Below are positions 48,907 through 57,809 of a stretch of DNA of 64,000 nt, one piece after another (position 1 is the stretch's first letter; each line of letters opens with the position of its first letter). The notes beneath the pieces were generated by a model. It was not told the origin of the DNA. It worked only from the letters and a program-made list of their open reading frames with translations, and made no database searches. The position numbers and the translations under genes were made by a program. The stretch covers positions 62,001 through 126,000 of the forward strand of contig JADJMM010000003.1 in NCBI GenBank assembly GCA_016709575.1, written 5' to 3'. The DNA comes from Sphingobacteriaceae bacterium. Its GTDB lineage: Bacteria > Bacteroidota > Bacteroidia > B-17B0 > Aurantibacillaceae.

Positions 48907-49149
48907 TTAATCGCTTGCCATGTTTTTTTTTAAACGCACTTTCTTTTTGGTAAAAATTTTCCAATTTTCTGCTGTTGGGCTTTCTATTATATCAAAGCAT
49001 TCCGATAAATATCTTATAAATTCAATTTTTTTATCTTGAGGAAATTCCATGATTGATGCTCTATAATCCTCTTGAAACATATTAAATAAACGAATTAGAA
49101 TATCCTCTCGAAATATTAACTCTTGTTTTTCCATTTGTGATTGAGACAT
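48907..49149 (-). CDS. Small hypothetical protein of the right-end module
   Basis: The 80-residue frame starts MSQSQMEKQELIFREDILIR, is intact and helical, and ends in a Lys-rich tail. It starts about 220 bases inside the tRNA end and is the first gene of the minus-strand module. No domain recognised. Confidence 0.45.
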   Translation of the reverse strand: MSQSQMEKQELIFREDILIRLFNMFQEDYRASIMEFPQDKKIEFIRYLSECFDIIESPTAENWKIFTKKKVRLKKNMASD

Positions 49150-49341
49150 ATTTATAAAACTCTGATTATTTATTTTTTTCCTTATAATTTCAGCTTCGAG
49201 TGTGTTTTGAAGCCTAGAACTTCATTAATTTACTAGCGAACTCTTTTTTATCCTGCTCTTGTAGTTTAGGTAATGTTTAAGCCATTATTTTAAATTTTAA
49301 ATTATTTGATTTAAGGGGTTTTAAATGCTATTTTTACTTAT

Positions 49342-49349
49342 TAAATTTA
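49342..49349 (+). promoter_or_regulatory. -7-like element of the island tRNA promoter
   Basis: TAAATTTA is one base from TAnnTTTG and lies 18 bases before the tRNA. The host half gene has TAAATTTG at the same kind of distance, so the island copy seems to have brought its own promoter. Confidence 0.4.
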
Positions 49350-49367
49350 TCCGTTCTTTTAAAGTTT

Positions 49368-49439
49368 GCCCACGTAGTTCAATGGATAGAACGTTCGTTT
49401 CCTAAACGAATGATCCAAGTTCGATTCTTGGCGAGGGTA
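49368..49439 (+). tRNA. tRNA-Arg (anticodon CCT), island-borne complete copy
   Basis: The 72 bases fold as a complete tRNA without encoded CCA: D stem GTTC/GAAC, anticodon stem TTCGT/ACGAA around loop TTCCTAA (anticodon CCT), T stem CCAAG/CTTGG. The acceptor stem has one A-A mismatch at 5-68; the split host copy has the same. The anticodon stem differs from that of the host (AGCGT/ACGCT) by compensating changes. It should replace the gene destroyed by integration. No terminator follows directly; the host terminator is 190 bases downstream. Confidence 0.93.
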
Positions 49440-49485
49440 CTATAAATAACTTTGAAGATGATTTCAAACCAAAGTTTGTATTTAG

Positions 49486-49506
49486 TCTCACAAATATCTC
49501 ACAAAT
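49486..49506 (+). repeat. 21-bp direct repeat, right copy (putative arm site)
   Basis: Identical to 20087-20107, in the same orientation. Here it is directly preceded by GTTTGTATTTAG, which at the left end lies 46 bases away. It sits between the island tRNA and the right core. Confidence 0.6.
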
Positions 49507-49577
49507 CAAATTTACGATAAATTTTATTCAGTTGATAACAAGAGTGATAAGTAGTGAATTAAAACATAAATTTGGAG

Positions 49578-49619
49578 TTTCCTAAACGCTAAATCCAAGT
49601 TCGATTCTTGGCGAGGGTA
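49578..49619 (+). pseudogene. 3' half of host tRNA-Arg(CCT), with attR core
   Basis: Starting at the core TTTCCTAAAC (49578-49587) the sequence continues as the 3' side of the anticodon stem, variable loop, T arm and acceptor strand CGAGGGTA. The preceding bases (AAATTTGGAG) are island sequence. It completes the 5' half at 19934-19973. Confidence 0.88.
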
Positions 49620-49625
49620 CAAAAA

Positions 49626-49655
49626 AAGCCTCTCAATAAATGAGAGGCTTTTTAT
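49626..49655 (+). terminator. Terminator of the host tRNA-Arg gene
   Basis: AAGCCTCTCA and TGAGAGGCTT form a 10-bp stem with a 5-base loop, followed by TTT. It lies 6 bases after the 3' half of the tRNA and could now serve the island tRNA. The symmetrical A run upstream would let it act for the convergent minus-strand gene too. Confidence 0.85.
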
Positions 49656-49680
49656 TTCTAAAAATGCTTTCTAAATAAAT

Positions 49681-50265
49681 TTAATCGCTTAAAATACCTT
49701 TCACCTGCCATTTACCCTCTACTTTTCTTAGTACTAAAGCATACAAATCATTCTGGATAAACGTTTTTGTAGAACCTGGTTGCATTAATTCAAATCCCAG
49801 AAAATAAAATTCAGCATCTGTTGTATTAAAATGCGCCGGTAATTTGGTTTTCATCTTCGCCTCTAACTCGGCTCTGGATAACAAATCCATTTTATAAGTA
49901 TTCAAATAATCCATGAATGTTTTACTGGAATCTATAACGGCACGCAATACCGATTCGCATATCTTCGTCATGTGTTCATCTCTTAATTTTAAAGGTTCTT
50001 TAAAGGTTAGAAAATCAGTTACCAAAGACTTTTGAAATACCGAACAATCACGATTGAAATAAGAGTGGACCAATAGCATAGAAAATTCTGTAGCTTCAGC
50101 TTTTAATTCGCCACTGATTGGCGTAGCCACTTTTTTTGTCTTTGCGTACTTCCATGTACCATTCTTGTAAAGGATTACGTCCTTTCCATCCTTTGTTACA
50201 GCCTCTGTTTGAGCAAAAAAAGAGAAAGAGATGAATAGTATCGATAAAACTAAATTAATTTTCAT
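49681..50265 (-). CDS. Exported hypothetical protein
   Basis: The 194-residue protein has a signal peptide (MKINLVLSILFISFSFFAQT). Its start DGKDVILYKNGTWKY is a motif found in many small exported Bacteroidota proteins (DUF3157-like). The rest is helical with no recognised domain. It is the first core gene beyond the island. Confidence 0.6.
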   Translation of the reverse strand: MKINLVLSILFISFSFFAQTEAVTKDGKDVILYKNGTWKYAKTKKVATPISGELKAEATEFSMLLVHSYFNRDCSVFQKSLVTDFLTFKEPLKLRDEHMTKICESVLRAVIDSSKTFMDYLNTYKMDLLSRAELEAKMKTKLPAHFNTTDAEFYFLGFELMQPGSTKTFIQNDLYALVLRKVEGKWQVKGILSD

Positions 50266-50295
50266 GGATTCTAAATTAATGGATAAAGAATTCTA

Positions 50296-51342
50296 TTACA
50301 TCCATTTCTTCCTGCGGAAGTAAATAATAAGACCTATCATAATGCTCAACATTACACCCCAAGTGGCGATATAACCGTAAGGAGATTTCAATTCAGGCAT
50401 ATACTCAAAGTTCATACCATAAACTCCTGCCACAAAAGTTACAGGAATAAAAATAGAGGACATGATGGTTAGTACTTTCATCACCTCATTCATTTTATTC
50501 GCATTGGTACTTAAGTAAATATCCATGATACCCGATAATAAATCGCGGTAGGTTTCAACTGTATCTATGATTCTGGTAACGTGATCTTGTAAATCGCGCA
50601 AATAAATATCGGTGCTTGGATTTATTAATTTGGTTTCGGAGCGAACCATATTACTAATCATATCGCGCATCGGCCAAACTTGTTTACGCAAATAAATCAT
50701 TTCACGTTTTAGTTCGTACAATTTTAATAAGGATTCTTTTCCTGCATTCGCAATAATATCTTCTTCAATATCTTCAACGATATCCCCAATTTTTTCGATA
50801 GCATGGAAATAACAATCAATAACCGCATCCATTAAAGCATAAGCCAAATAATCGGCTCCGCATTTCCGTATTCGCCCTTTAGATTGACGTAAACGACTTC
50901 TGATAATATCAAAAGCATCACCACCTTCGGGCTCCTGAAAAGAAATAACCATATTATCGAATAACACAATTGACAATTGCTCTGCGGCCACCTTTCCGTT
51001 GAAATTTATCATTTTCATGATAGCCACTACATAATTATCATAGTCTTCAAACTTCGGTCGCTGATCAACATTTGCAATATCTTCCAGTGTTAATGGATGA
51101 ATATTATACAACTTTCCGATTTTCTCTAACACTTCTGTTTTATGAACCCCCTCCACATTAATCCACTTCACTAATTCGGGCTTTAAAAGTGAAATACATT
51201 CAGATAAATCGTAAAACTCCTGCTCTACAAAATCCGTTTCGTTATATTCTATTAAGGATATTTTAATACGTTCGTTTTTACTATCACCTGTGTAAGTTAT
51301 GGTGCCGGGAGGTGCTCCTATTTTATGTTTCCTTTGGCTCAT
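50296..51342 (-). CDS. corA: CorA-type Mg2+/Co2+ transporter
   Basis: The 348-residue protein ends in two membrane helices, with the signature YGMN in FVAGVYGMNFEYMPEL between them. The large cytoplasmic N-terminal part has the alpha/beta funnel and a long stalk helix. The protein forms a pentameric channel for magnesium. Its start overlaps the end of rsmI by 4 bases, so the two are coupled. Confidence 0.93.
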   Translation of the reverse strand: MSQRKHKIGAPPGTITYTGDSKNERIKISLIEYNETDFVEQEFYDLSECISLLKPELVKWINVEGVHKTEVLEKIGKLYNIHPLTLEDIANVDQRPKFEDYDNYVVAIMKMINFNGKVAAEQLSIVLFDNMVISFQEPEGGDAFDIIRSRLRQSKGRIRKCGADYLAYALMDAVIDCYFHAIEKIGDIVEDIEEDIIANAGKESLLKLYELKREMIYLRKQVWPMRDMISNMVRSETKLINPSTDIYLRDLQDHVTRIIDTVETYRDLLSGIMDIYLSTNANKMNEVMKVLTIMSSIFIPVTFVAGVYGMNFEYMPELKSPYGYIATWGVMLSIMIGLIIYFRRKKWM

Positions 51343-52016
51343 TCGCTTTTTCCTTGTAAAACAATTACTATTTCACCTTTAACAGGCTTAGAATTAAAAT
51401 GTGCTAATACTTCTGCAATGGTTCCTCTGAAATTTTCTTCGTGTAATTTTGTTAATTCACGTGAAACAGAAACTAAACGGTCTTCACCAAAATGTTCTTT
51501 AAATTCTTCCAATGCTTTTATTAATCTGAATGGCGATTCGTAAAATACCATCGTGCGTTCTTCATCGTGTAATGAATTCAATTTGGTCATTCGTCCTTTT
51601 TTTTGCGGAAGAAAACCAATGAACACAAAACTATCGCAAGGCAATCCGCTGTTAACTAAAGCGGGAACAAATGCCGTTGCACCCGGCAATGTTTCAACGG
51701 GAATATTATTTTTGAGCGCTTCACGTACCAATAAAAAACCGGGATCGGAAATGGCTGGAGTACCTGCATCACTAATTAATGCAATAGTTTTTCCGGCACT
51801 AATAATTTCAATAATATCCTGAACCGTTTTATGTTCGTTATGCATGTGATAAGATTTTAAAGGCTTATCAATTTGAAAATGCTTTAATAAAAAAATCGAG
51901 TTGCGTGTATCTTCCGCTAAAATTAAATCGGCTTGCTTTAAAACAGTAAGGGCGCGAAGTGTGATATCTTCTAAATTCCCAATGGGAGTTGGAACTATGT
52001 ATAATTTACCTTGCAA
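51339..52016 (-). CDS. rsmI: 16S rRNA 2'-O-ribose methyltransferase RsmI
   Basis: RsmI methylates the ribose of C1402 in 16S rRNA. The 225-residue tetrapyrrole-methylase-fold protein has VPTPIGNLEDITLRA at the start, AEDTRNS, the SAM-loop SDAGTPAISDPG and GFLPQKKGRM, all typical. The C-terminal extension of longer RsmI proteins is absent, as is common in this phylum. It is coupled to corA and preceded by tsaB. Confidence 0.95.
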   Translation of the reverse strand: MQGKLYIVPTPIGNLEDITLRALTVLKQADLILAEDTRNSIFLLKHFQIDKPLKSYHMHNEHKTVQDIIEIISAGKTIALISDAGTPAISDPGFLLVREALKNNIPVETLPGATAFVPALVNSGLPCDSFVFIGFLPQKKGRMTKLNSLHDEERTMVFYESPFRLIKALEEFKEHFGEDRLVSVSRELTKLHEENFRGTIAEVLAHFNSKPVKGEIVIVLQGKSE

Positions 52017-52039
52017 GCGTATGCAAGATAAAAATTAAA

Positions 52040-52717
52040 CTAAGAAGTTTTAGCGTTAATTAAGAAATTTTTCAGATAAAATGGTTCAAAATAGGCCACG
52101 TCTTCAAATTGACCTTTAGAATACCTTTCATTGGAGAGCTCGGCTAAGCCGGAAGCTGAAGGAACAATCCCTTCTAAAAAAATGGAGTCGGGAATTTTAC
52201 TTAATAATTCCTTACACTTTGGCATCCCATCTCCAAAAAAACAGATTGACTTACCCGTCTCAAAAAAAGATAAAGCCTCGGGTAATATTTGTGCTGAAGT
52301 TTCTTTAACTGTATTCAAATCCTTATCAAAAATAGCAGTGTAAACTTCCATCCGGCGCGCATCTAACATGGGACAAAATAATATATCAGATATATTTTTC
52401 TGAACAGCAACAGCTGCCATAGTTTGCAAAGTATTTACGGCGATAAGCGGAATTTGTAATGCGTAAGCCAAACCTTTTGCAGCTGAAACACCAATACGTA
52501 AACCAGTATAAGAACCCGGACCGCTTCCAACAGCAATAGCATTCAAATCCTTTACCGAATTGCCCGCCTTTGATAAAACCTCCTGAATAAATACATGCAA
52601 ATTTTCGGCGTGGGTATACCCCTCATTAACTTCTTTACTTGCAAGAATCACTCCAGCTTTAGCTATAGAAACAGAGCAAAGCGTTGTTGAAGTCTCGATA
52701 TTTAAAATTAAAGGCAA
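52040..52717 (-). CDS. tsaB: tRNA threonylcarbamoyladenosine biosynthesis protein TsaB
   Basis: TsaB helps TsaD and TsaE make t6A37 in ANN-decoding tRNAs. The 225-residue ASKHA-fold protein has LNIETSTTLCSVSIA, the block AVGSGPGSYTGLRIGVSAAKG and CPMLDARRMEVYTA. The gene directly follows the HlyD-type gene on the same strand with no gap. Confidence 0.94.
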   Translation of the reverse strand: MPLILNIETSTTLCSVSIAKAGVILASKEVNEGYTHAENLHVFIQEVLSKAGNSVKDLNAIAVGSGPGSYTGLRIGVSAAKGLAYALQIPLIAVNTLQTMAAVAVQKNISDILFCPMLDARRMEVYTAIFDKDLNTVKETSAQILPEALSFFETGKSICFFGDGMPKCKELLSKIPDSIFLEGIVPSASGLAELSNERYSKGQFEDVAYFEPFYLKNFLINAKTS

Positions 52718-54076
52718 TTACTTTTCGGTTGTTGAAAATAATTTATCCTTATCTACTATTTTCACTTTCGTTCCCTTACGTAAAGTTCGGGCAACGGCGC
52801 TATAAGGACCGGTAATCACTTCCATATCATTCGTAAAACCACTTACGATTTCAATATAATCATTATCCTGAATTCCTGTTTTCACTTCCATCATAACCGC
52901 TTTTCCGTCTTTAATAGTGAATACATATTCCTTTAATTTTTCTTTGTTGCTGTCTTTACTCGCTGTCTTTTCCTCTTCTTCACTTGTTACTTTTGTTTCC
53001 CATTCTTCATCCGGGTTATCTTTTTTCACTTTCGTTGAATCCATAATACGTGTTGTAACTGCCATAATAGGAACTGACAAAACTCCGGAAACACGTTTAG
53101 TTTGAATATCAACACTCGCACTCATACCCGGACGAAACGGCGACATGTTTTCGCCGGTAACCAAATTCATATACGACTCTCTTAAAATTCTAACCTTCAC
53201 AACAAAGTTCGTTACTTGATCAGCGCTTATACCCATTGTATTGGCAGAGTTGGCGATTTCGGTTACGATGCCTTTAAATTTTTTATCGAGATAAGCATCC
53301 ACTTCAATTAATGCTGTATCATTTTTTGTTACGCGGATAATATCATTTTCATTTACTTCAATACTAACTTCCATTTCATTTAAGTTAGCCAGACGTAAAA
53401 TTTCTGTTCCTTGTAAACCCATTACACCTACTACACGTTCACCTTTTTCTACATTTAATTTAGAAACAGTTCCGTCAACCGGAGCATAGATATAAGTTTT
53501 ATCGAGATTAGTACTTGCTTCACGTAAGGAAGCTTCTATACTTTTTACGTTATACTGAGAAGCTTTAATACTTTCAACCATTCCATCCACATTAGCTTTA
53601 GCAGATTCGTAAGCCGCTTTAGAAGCATCGAATTCTTGTTGTGAAATGACGTTTTGATCGAATAATTTTTTATTACGTGCGTTAGTCGCTTCTGCATTAG
53701 CCAAATTAGCCTTTGCCTGTTCTAATTGCGCCATAGTAGTTTTTAAATTCGCTTTACTACTTTCAACCGTAGCGTCTACACGTTCAATTGCACTTTGATA
53801 AATATCCGGTTTAATACGGCATAACAACTGTCCCTTTTTTACAGCATCGCCTTCTTTCACTAACATCTCAACAATTTCACCGCTCACATCAGAAGTAATC
53901 TTTAATTCGGTCTCGGGCTGAACTTTTCCATTTGCAGAAACAGTTTCAACTATACTGCGCTTCATAGCTTTCTCAACCATTACCTCAGTTGGTTTACTGC
54001 CTTGAAGAGCTTTTACAACTACAACGGCTAAAATAAGCACTATACCAATTCCAATTATCCAATATACTTTCTTCAT
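52718..54076 (-). CDS. Efflux pump periplasmic adaptor (HlyD/RND type)
   Basis: The 452-residue protein has one N-terminal membrane helix (VYWIIGIGIVLILAVVVV), a split lipoyl domain (SGEIVEMLVKEGDAVKKGQL and TYIYAPVDGTVSKLNVEKGE), a long helical hairpin between them and beta-barrel domains after. It links an inner-membrane transporter to an outer-membrane channel. No transporter or TolC gene lies beside it here; the next genes are tsaB and rsmI. It is probably the MacA-like member of an ABC system. Confidence 0.85.
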   Translation of the reverse strand: MKKVYWIIGIGIVLILAVVVVKALQGSKPTEVMVEKAMKRSIVETVSANGKVQPETELKITSDVSGEIVEMLVKEGDAVKKGQLLCRIKPDIYQSAIERVDATVESSKANLKTTMAQLEQAKANLANAEATNARNKKLFDQNVISQQEFDASKAAYESAKANVDGMVESIKASQYNVKSIEASLREASTNLDKTYIYAPVDGTVSKLNVEKGERVVGVMGLQGTEILRLANLNEMEVSIEVNENDIIRVTKNDTALIEVDAYLDKKFKGIVTEIANSANTMGISADQVTNFVVKVRILRESYMNLVTGENMSPFRPGMSASVDIQTKRVSGVLSVPIMAVTTRIMDSTKVKKDNPDEEWETKVTSEEEEKTASKDSNKEKLKEYVFTIKDGKAVMMEVKTGIQDNDYIEIVSGFTNDMEVITGPYSAVARTLRKGTKVKIVDKDKLFSTTEK

Positions 54077-54167
54077 AATACGTCTAAATTCTGTACAAAT
54101 TTAGGAACTAATAGTCAAATGCTACGCCCACTCAGCACTTTTAAAAACCGAATGTCATTAATTTCAA

Positions 54168-55717
54168 TTATTCGTGTATGATTTTGGCCTTATTGAGGGC
54201 TTTTTCGCGCATCACGTCCTGTATGCTGCGGTTCTCAATTTTGCAGGTGAGCCAAGCGATAATATCGAGGTAAAGGAAGGCTCTTTTTCATAAGGATCCT
54301 GTTGCAGCTTTATTAAATTAGTACGGAGTTTAATGAATTCCTTTTTGACACTTATGGTATCCATTAAAGGTACTTTACGCAAGAAGTTTAAGATGTGTTG
54401 CTGCACCTGATTCATTTCTTCGAGTTTGGATAAGAAACGGAACACCGATTTAATTTGATACTGCACCATCTCGGTGTTTCCTAATTCGTAATGCGAAATC
54501 AAATTTAAAATATGGGAAAATCCGTGAATATCACTCCGGATTTGAGTTGGGTGATGAATAACCTTATTCAAATACTCGATGGCTTTATTATTATCACCAC
54601 TTCCAAAATACAAGCAACCAATTTTGTAATAGAAGTTTAAAATCCGGTTATCATCAATTTTCTTTTCGTAACGCAGAATCCCATCCTCAATCTCTTTTAC
54701 CAGATACAAGCCTTCCGAAAAAGTACCGTTCATAAAGTGGAAATTTATCTTATTTATGTAACGGTATTGAAATAAGAGCACCGAATTGTTCTCGTTATTT
54801 AAAATAAACTCTTCATTACCCAACTTTTCTAAAGTTTGTAAAACTTCAGTGAATTTCTGCCGGTGATTAATAAAAAACAAAGCTGCCATTAAATTATGCA
54901 AACCTTTTAAATATAAATCGGCATACACAGGAATTAAATGGGAATTCTCCTCGAATAAATCGACCCAACGACTGGCGTATTTATAACAGGTTAGAAAATC
55001 CTGAACAATGTAATTATACCAAACATAAGATTGGTAGAGATATAACTTTTCAAAAAAACTTAATTCATCAATATTGTAAGCAGGAATATTAGATTTAAAA
55101 AACTCCGACACAAACATGAAATCTTTTTCGTTGCGTACATGACTGGTACGCAAATACAAACCGTACAATCGTATACTTAAATTTGAAAAATTATTAGTGC
55201 CACTTATTTTCTTACTTAGTAATGAAGCGTTGTTGGTGATTTCCTCAGCAGTTGTATCAATACTTCGTGTGATGTATTGTCCTTCAATATGTTTTTCGAA
55301 ATCCAAAATCTCAAGTAAAATCGCATTCTTTTCAAACTCTTTTGCTGAAACTTTTGCTTTATCCAACATTTTTAGGCTTTGGTTATAAAGACCTTTATTG
55401 TATAAGAGTTTTGCGTAATCAATTTGTTCATGCAAATAAATATCTAAATCTTGATTCGAAGCATTTAAGCGCAAACTCATTAAAATTTGCTTGTACAAAT
55501 GCGCTTTAAGGTTCGATAATTGGGTTTTTGAAATGTCGTTGGCCTTTTGAAGAATTTTATCTTCGTTGTAGTCTGTTGTTTTATCAATACTGTCAAACAA
55601 CACCATAAACTTACTATCCTCATTGCTTTGAATGCGGTTTACGTAAAGTTTGAAATTACGTTTTTCGCTTTTACTTAAAGATTTAATAAGCTGGTATAAA
55701 GGATCACTGTTTGACAC
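54168..55717 (-). pseudogene. Helical-repeat (TPR-like) protein, frameshifted near the end
   Basis: The intact frame gives most of a 515-residue soluble protein made of helical pairs, with TPR-like stretches such as FYYKIGCLYFGSGDNNKAIE. At the T run 54284-54288 one lost base diverts the frame; restored, the C-terminus reads RAFLYLDIIAWLTCKIENRS and QDVMREKALNKAKIIHE. This ending is the more coherent one. The family is common in this phylum; function unknown. Confidence 0.65.
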
Positions 55718-55790
55718 ATTTAAAATTAAGAATAATTCCTCTTAAAATGTAACGGTAAATTAAAATATTGATAATATCTTTAAGCTCAAT

Positions 55791-57809
55791 ATGCATACCA
55801 ACGAATTAATAAACGAAACCAGTCCTTACTTATTACAACACGCCCATAACCCTGTTAATTGGGTGGCTTGGAATGAATCTGTTTTAAAACAAGCTAAAGC
55901 AGAGAACAAACTAATTTTAGTTAGCGTTGGTTATAGTGCTTGTCATTGGTGCCACGTAATGGAACACGAAAGTTTCGAAGATGAAAAAGTGGCGGAAATA
56001 ATGAACAAACATTTTATTTGCATTAAAGTTGACAGAGAAGAACGACCGGATGTAGATATGTTATATATGACTGCCGTGCAATTAATGAACGGACAAGGTG
56101 GTTGGCCTTTGAATTGTTTTACATTACCGGATGGCAGACCGATTTACGGAGGTACTTATTTCAGAAAAGAACAATGGATAAATATTCTATTGAATTTATC
56201 CGGTTTGTATGAAGAGAATCCTGAAAAAGTAATGCAATATGCCACTGAATTGACTAATGGTTTGCATCAAACAGAATTAATAAATACAAAAGCTTACGAA
56301 ACTCAACCATTCAATAAAGAAATATTAGAAAAATGTATTTTAAATTGGGAAAAACGTTTTGATAATGAATTGGGCGGGCCGAAAAAAGCACCGAAATTTC
56401 CCATACCAAACAATTATAGTTTTTTATTGAAGCACGCGCATTTAACTAATGATTCAAAATTATTAAAGCATGTTGAGTTGACTTTAAACAAAATGGCTTG
56501 CGGTGGAATTTACGATCAGTTAGGAGGAGGATTTGCCAGATATAGTACCGATATAGAATGGAAAATTCCACACTTCGAAAAAATGCTTTACGATAATGCT
56601 CAATTAGTGACTTTATATTGTGAGGCCTACCGTTTAACTAAAAATAATTTATACAAGCAAATAGTTAAAGAAACATTGTCGTTTATAGAGAGAGAATGGT
56701 TAAGTAAAGAAAATGGTTTTTATAGTGCTTTAGATGCCGACAGCGAAGGTGAAGAAGGAAAATATTACGTTTGGCAAAAAGAAGAACTTGAAAGTCTATT
56801 AGGAAAAGATTTTGATGTGTTTGCAGATTATTACGGCATAAACGATATCGGTTATTGGGAACATGATAATTATGTGTGGATGCGGAATGAAAATGTGAAT
56901 GAGATTTTGTTTAAGCATCAGATAAAAATTGCCGAATTAGAATCCATCATCACCAATTGCAAAACTATTTTACTAAAAGAAAGAGATAAGAGAGTAAAGC
57001 CCGGACTAGATGACAAAATCTTAACAGCTTGGAATGCGCTAATGTGTAAAGCTTACGGAGAAGCGTATCTGACATTCAAAAACACAAATTACAAAACCAT
57101 AGCTCTTCAAAATGCTGAATTTCTGAAACAGAATATGGTGAAGTCGGATTTTTCGATGTGCCGTAATTTTAAAAACGGAAAAGCGAACATAAATGCATTT
57201 TTAGATGATTATGCTTTTTCGATGGATGCTTTTATTCAGACTTATATTATTTCTCAGGATGAAAGCTGGTTAAACCTCAGCAAAAATTTATGCGATTATG
57301 TGTTGAAGAATTTTTACAATGCTGAAAGCGGTTTATTTTATTATACTGATTTATCGAATCAACTTATAGTACGAAGTACCGAAACCAGCGATAATGTTAT
57401 CCCGGCCTCCAACTCTCAAATGGCCCATAACTTATTTAAGCTGGGGAAATATTTTAACAATATTGATTACGAGGAAAAATCTGTTAAAATGCTTAACCGC
57501 TTTACTGAAGAAATTGTTGGTTATGGGGCTGGTTACAGTAATTGGGCATCTTTATACAGTGATTTATTGAACAATTACTATGAAGTCTGCGTTGTTGGTA
57601 AAGATGTTGATGAAAAGATTTTGGACCTCTATAATCATTATGTTCCAAATGCCATTTTTGTAGTAGCCGCTTCAGGCTCTGAACTGGATATTTTGAAGCA
57701 ACGCTTTGTGGAGGGCAAAACCCTCATTTACGTTTGTAAAAACAAAGCTTGTTTACTCCCCGTTTCAGAGGTAAAAGAAGCGATGAAGCAACTTGAAGCA
57801 ACTACTTAG
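55791..57809 (+). CDS. DUF255 thioredoxin-domain protein (YyaL/SSP411-like)
   Basis: The 672-residue protein has the N-terminal thioredoxin-like domain with NETSPYLLQHAHNPVNW and the CxxC in YSACHWCHVMEHESF. It then has a (alpha/alpha)6 glycosidase-like barrel (GGIYDQLGGGFARYSTD, FEKMLYDNAQL, LDADSEGEEGKYYVW). The family is conserved from bacteria to mammals (SPATA20); its reaction is not known. The start of the next gene overlaps its end by 17 bases. Confidence 0.93.
   Translation: MHTNELINETSPYLLQHAHNPVNWVAWNESVLKQAKAENKLILVSVGYSACHWCHVMEHESFEDEKVAEIMNKHFICIKVDREERPDVDMLYMTAVQLMNGQGGWPLNCFTLPDGRPIYGGTYFRKEQWINILLNLSGLYEENPEKVMQYATELTNGLHQTELINTKAYETQPFNKEILEKCILNWEKRFDNELGGPKKAPKFPIPNNYSFLLKHAHLTNDSKLLKHVELTLNKMACGGIYDQLGGGFARYSTDIEWKIPHFEKMLYDNAQLVTLYCEAYRLTKNNLYKQIVKETLSFIEREWLSKENGFYSALDADSEGEEGKYYVWQKEELESLLGKDFDVFADYYGINDIGYWEHDNYVWMRNENVNEILFKHQIKIAELESIITNCKTILLKERDKRVKPGLDDKILTAWNALMCKAYGEAYLTFKNTNYKTIALQNAEFLKQNMVKSDFSMCRNFKNGKANINAFLDDYAFSMDAFIQTYIISQDESWLNLSKNLCDYVLKNFYNAESGLFYYTDLSNQLIVRSTETSDNVIPASNSQMAHNLFKLGKYFNNIDYEEKSVKMLNRFTEEIVGYGAGYSNWASLYSDLLNNYYEVCVVGKDVDEKILDLYNHYVPNAIFVVAASGSELDILKQRFVEGKTLIYVCKNKACLLPVSEVKEAMKQLEATT

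Larger units (their letters stand above)
19974..49577. mobile_element. 29.6-kb integrated island in a tRNA-Arg anticodon loop
   Basis: The borders are defined by the split tRNA and the 10-bp core at each end. A tyrosine recombinase lies 160 bases inside the left end. A DUF3987/Toprim/excisionase module lies near the right end, as in mobilisable elements of Bacteroidota. Cargo consists of defence-like genes (minus strand) and an 11-gene membrane/protease set (plus strand). An intact tRNA-Arg(CCT) sits 139 bases inside the right end. I see no relaxase or T4SS genes, so it is not self-conjugative as written. Nearly every long gene has frame breaks. Confidence 0.88.

Noticed and set aside
49368..49619. 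Second, tandem copy of the island reduced to about 140 bases between two tRNA copies
   Set aside because: The anticodon stems pair perfectly as 19934 half with 49578 half, and within the 49368 copy. A single insertion with a cargo tRNA explains this; tandem insertion would mix the stems.
19934..49619. A trans-spliced split tRNA
   Set aside because: Such genes are archaeal, no splice motif is seen, and an intact copy of the same tRNA is present.
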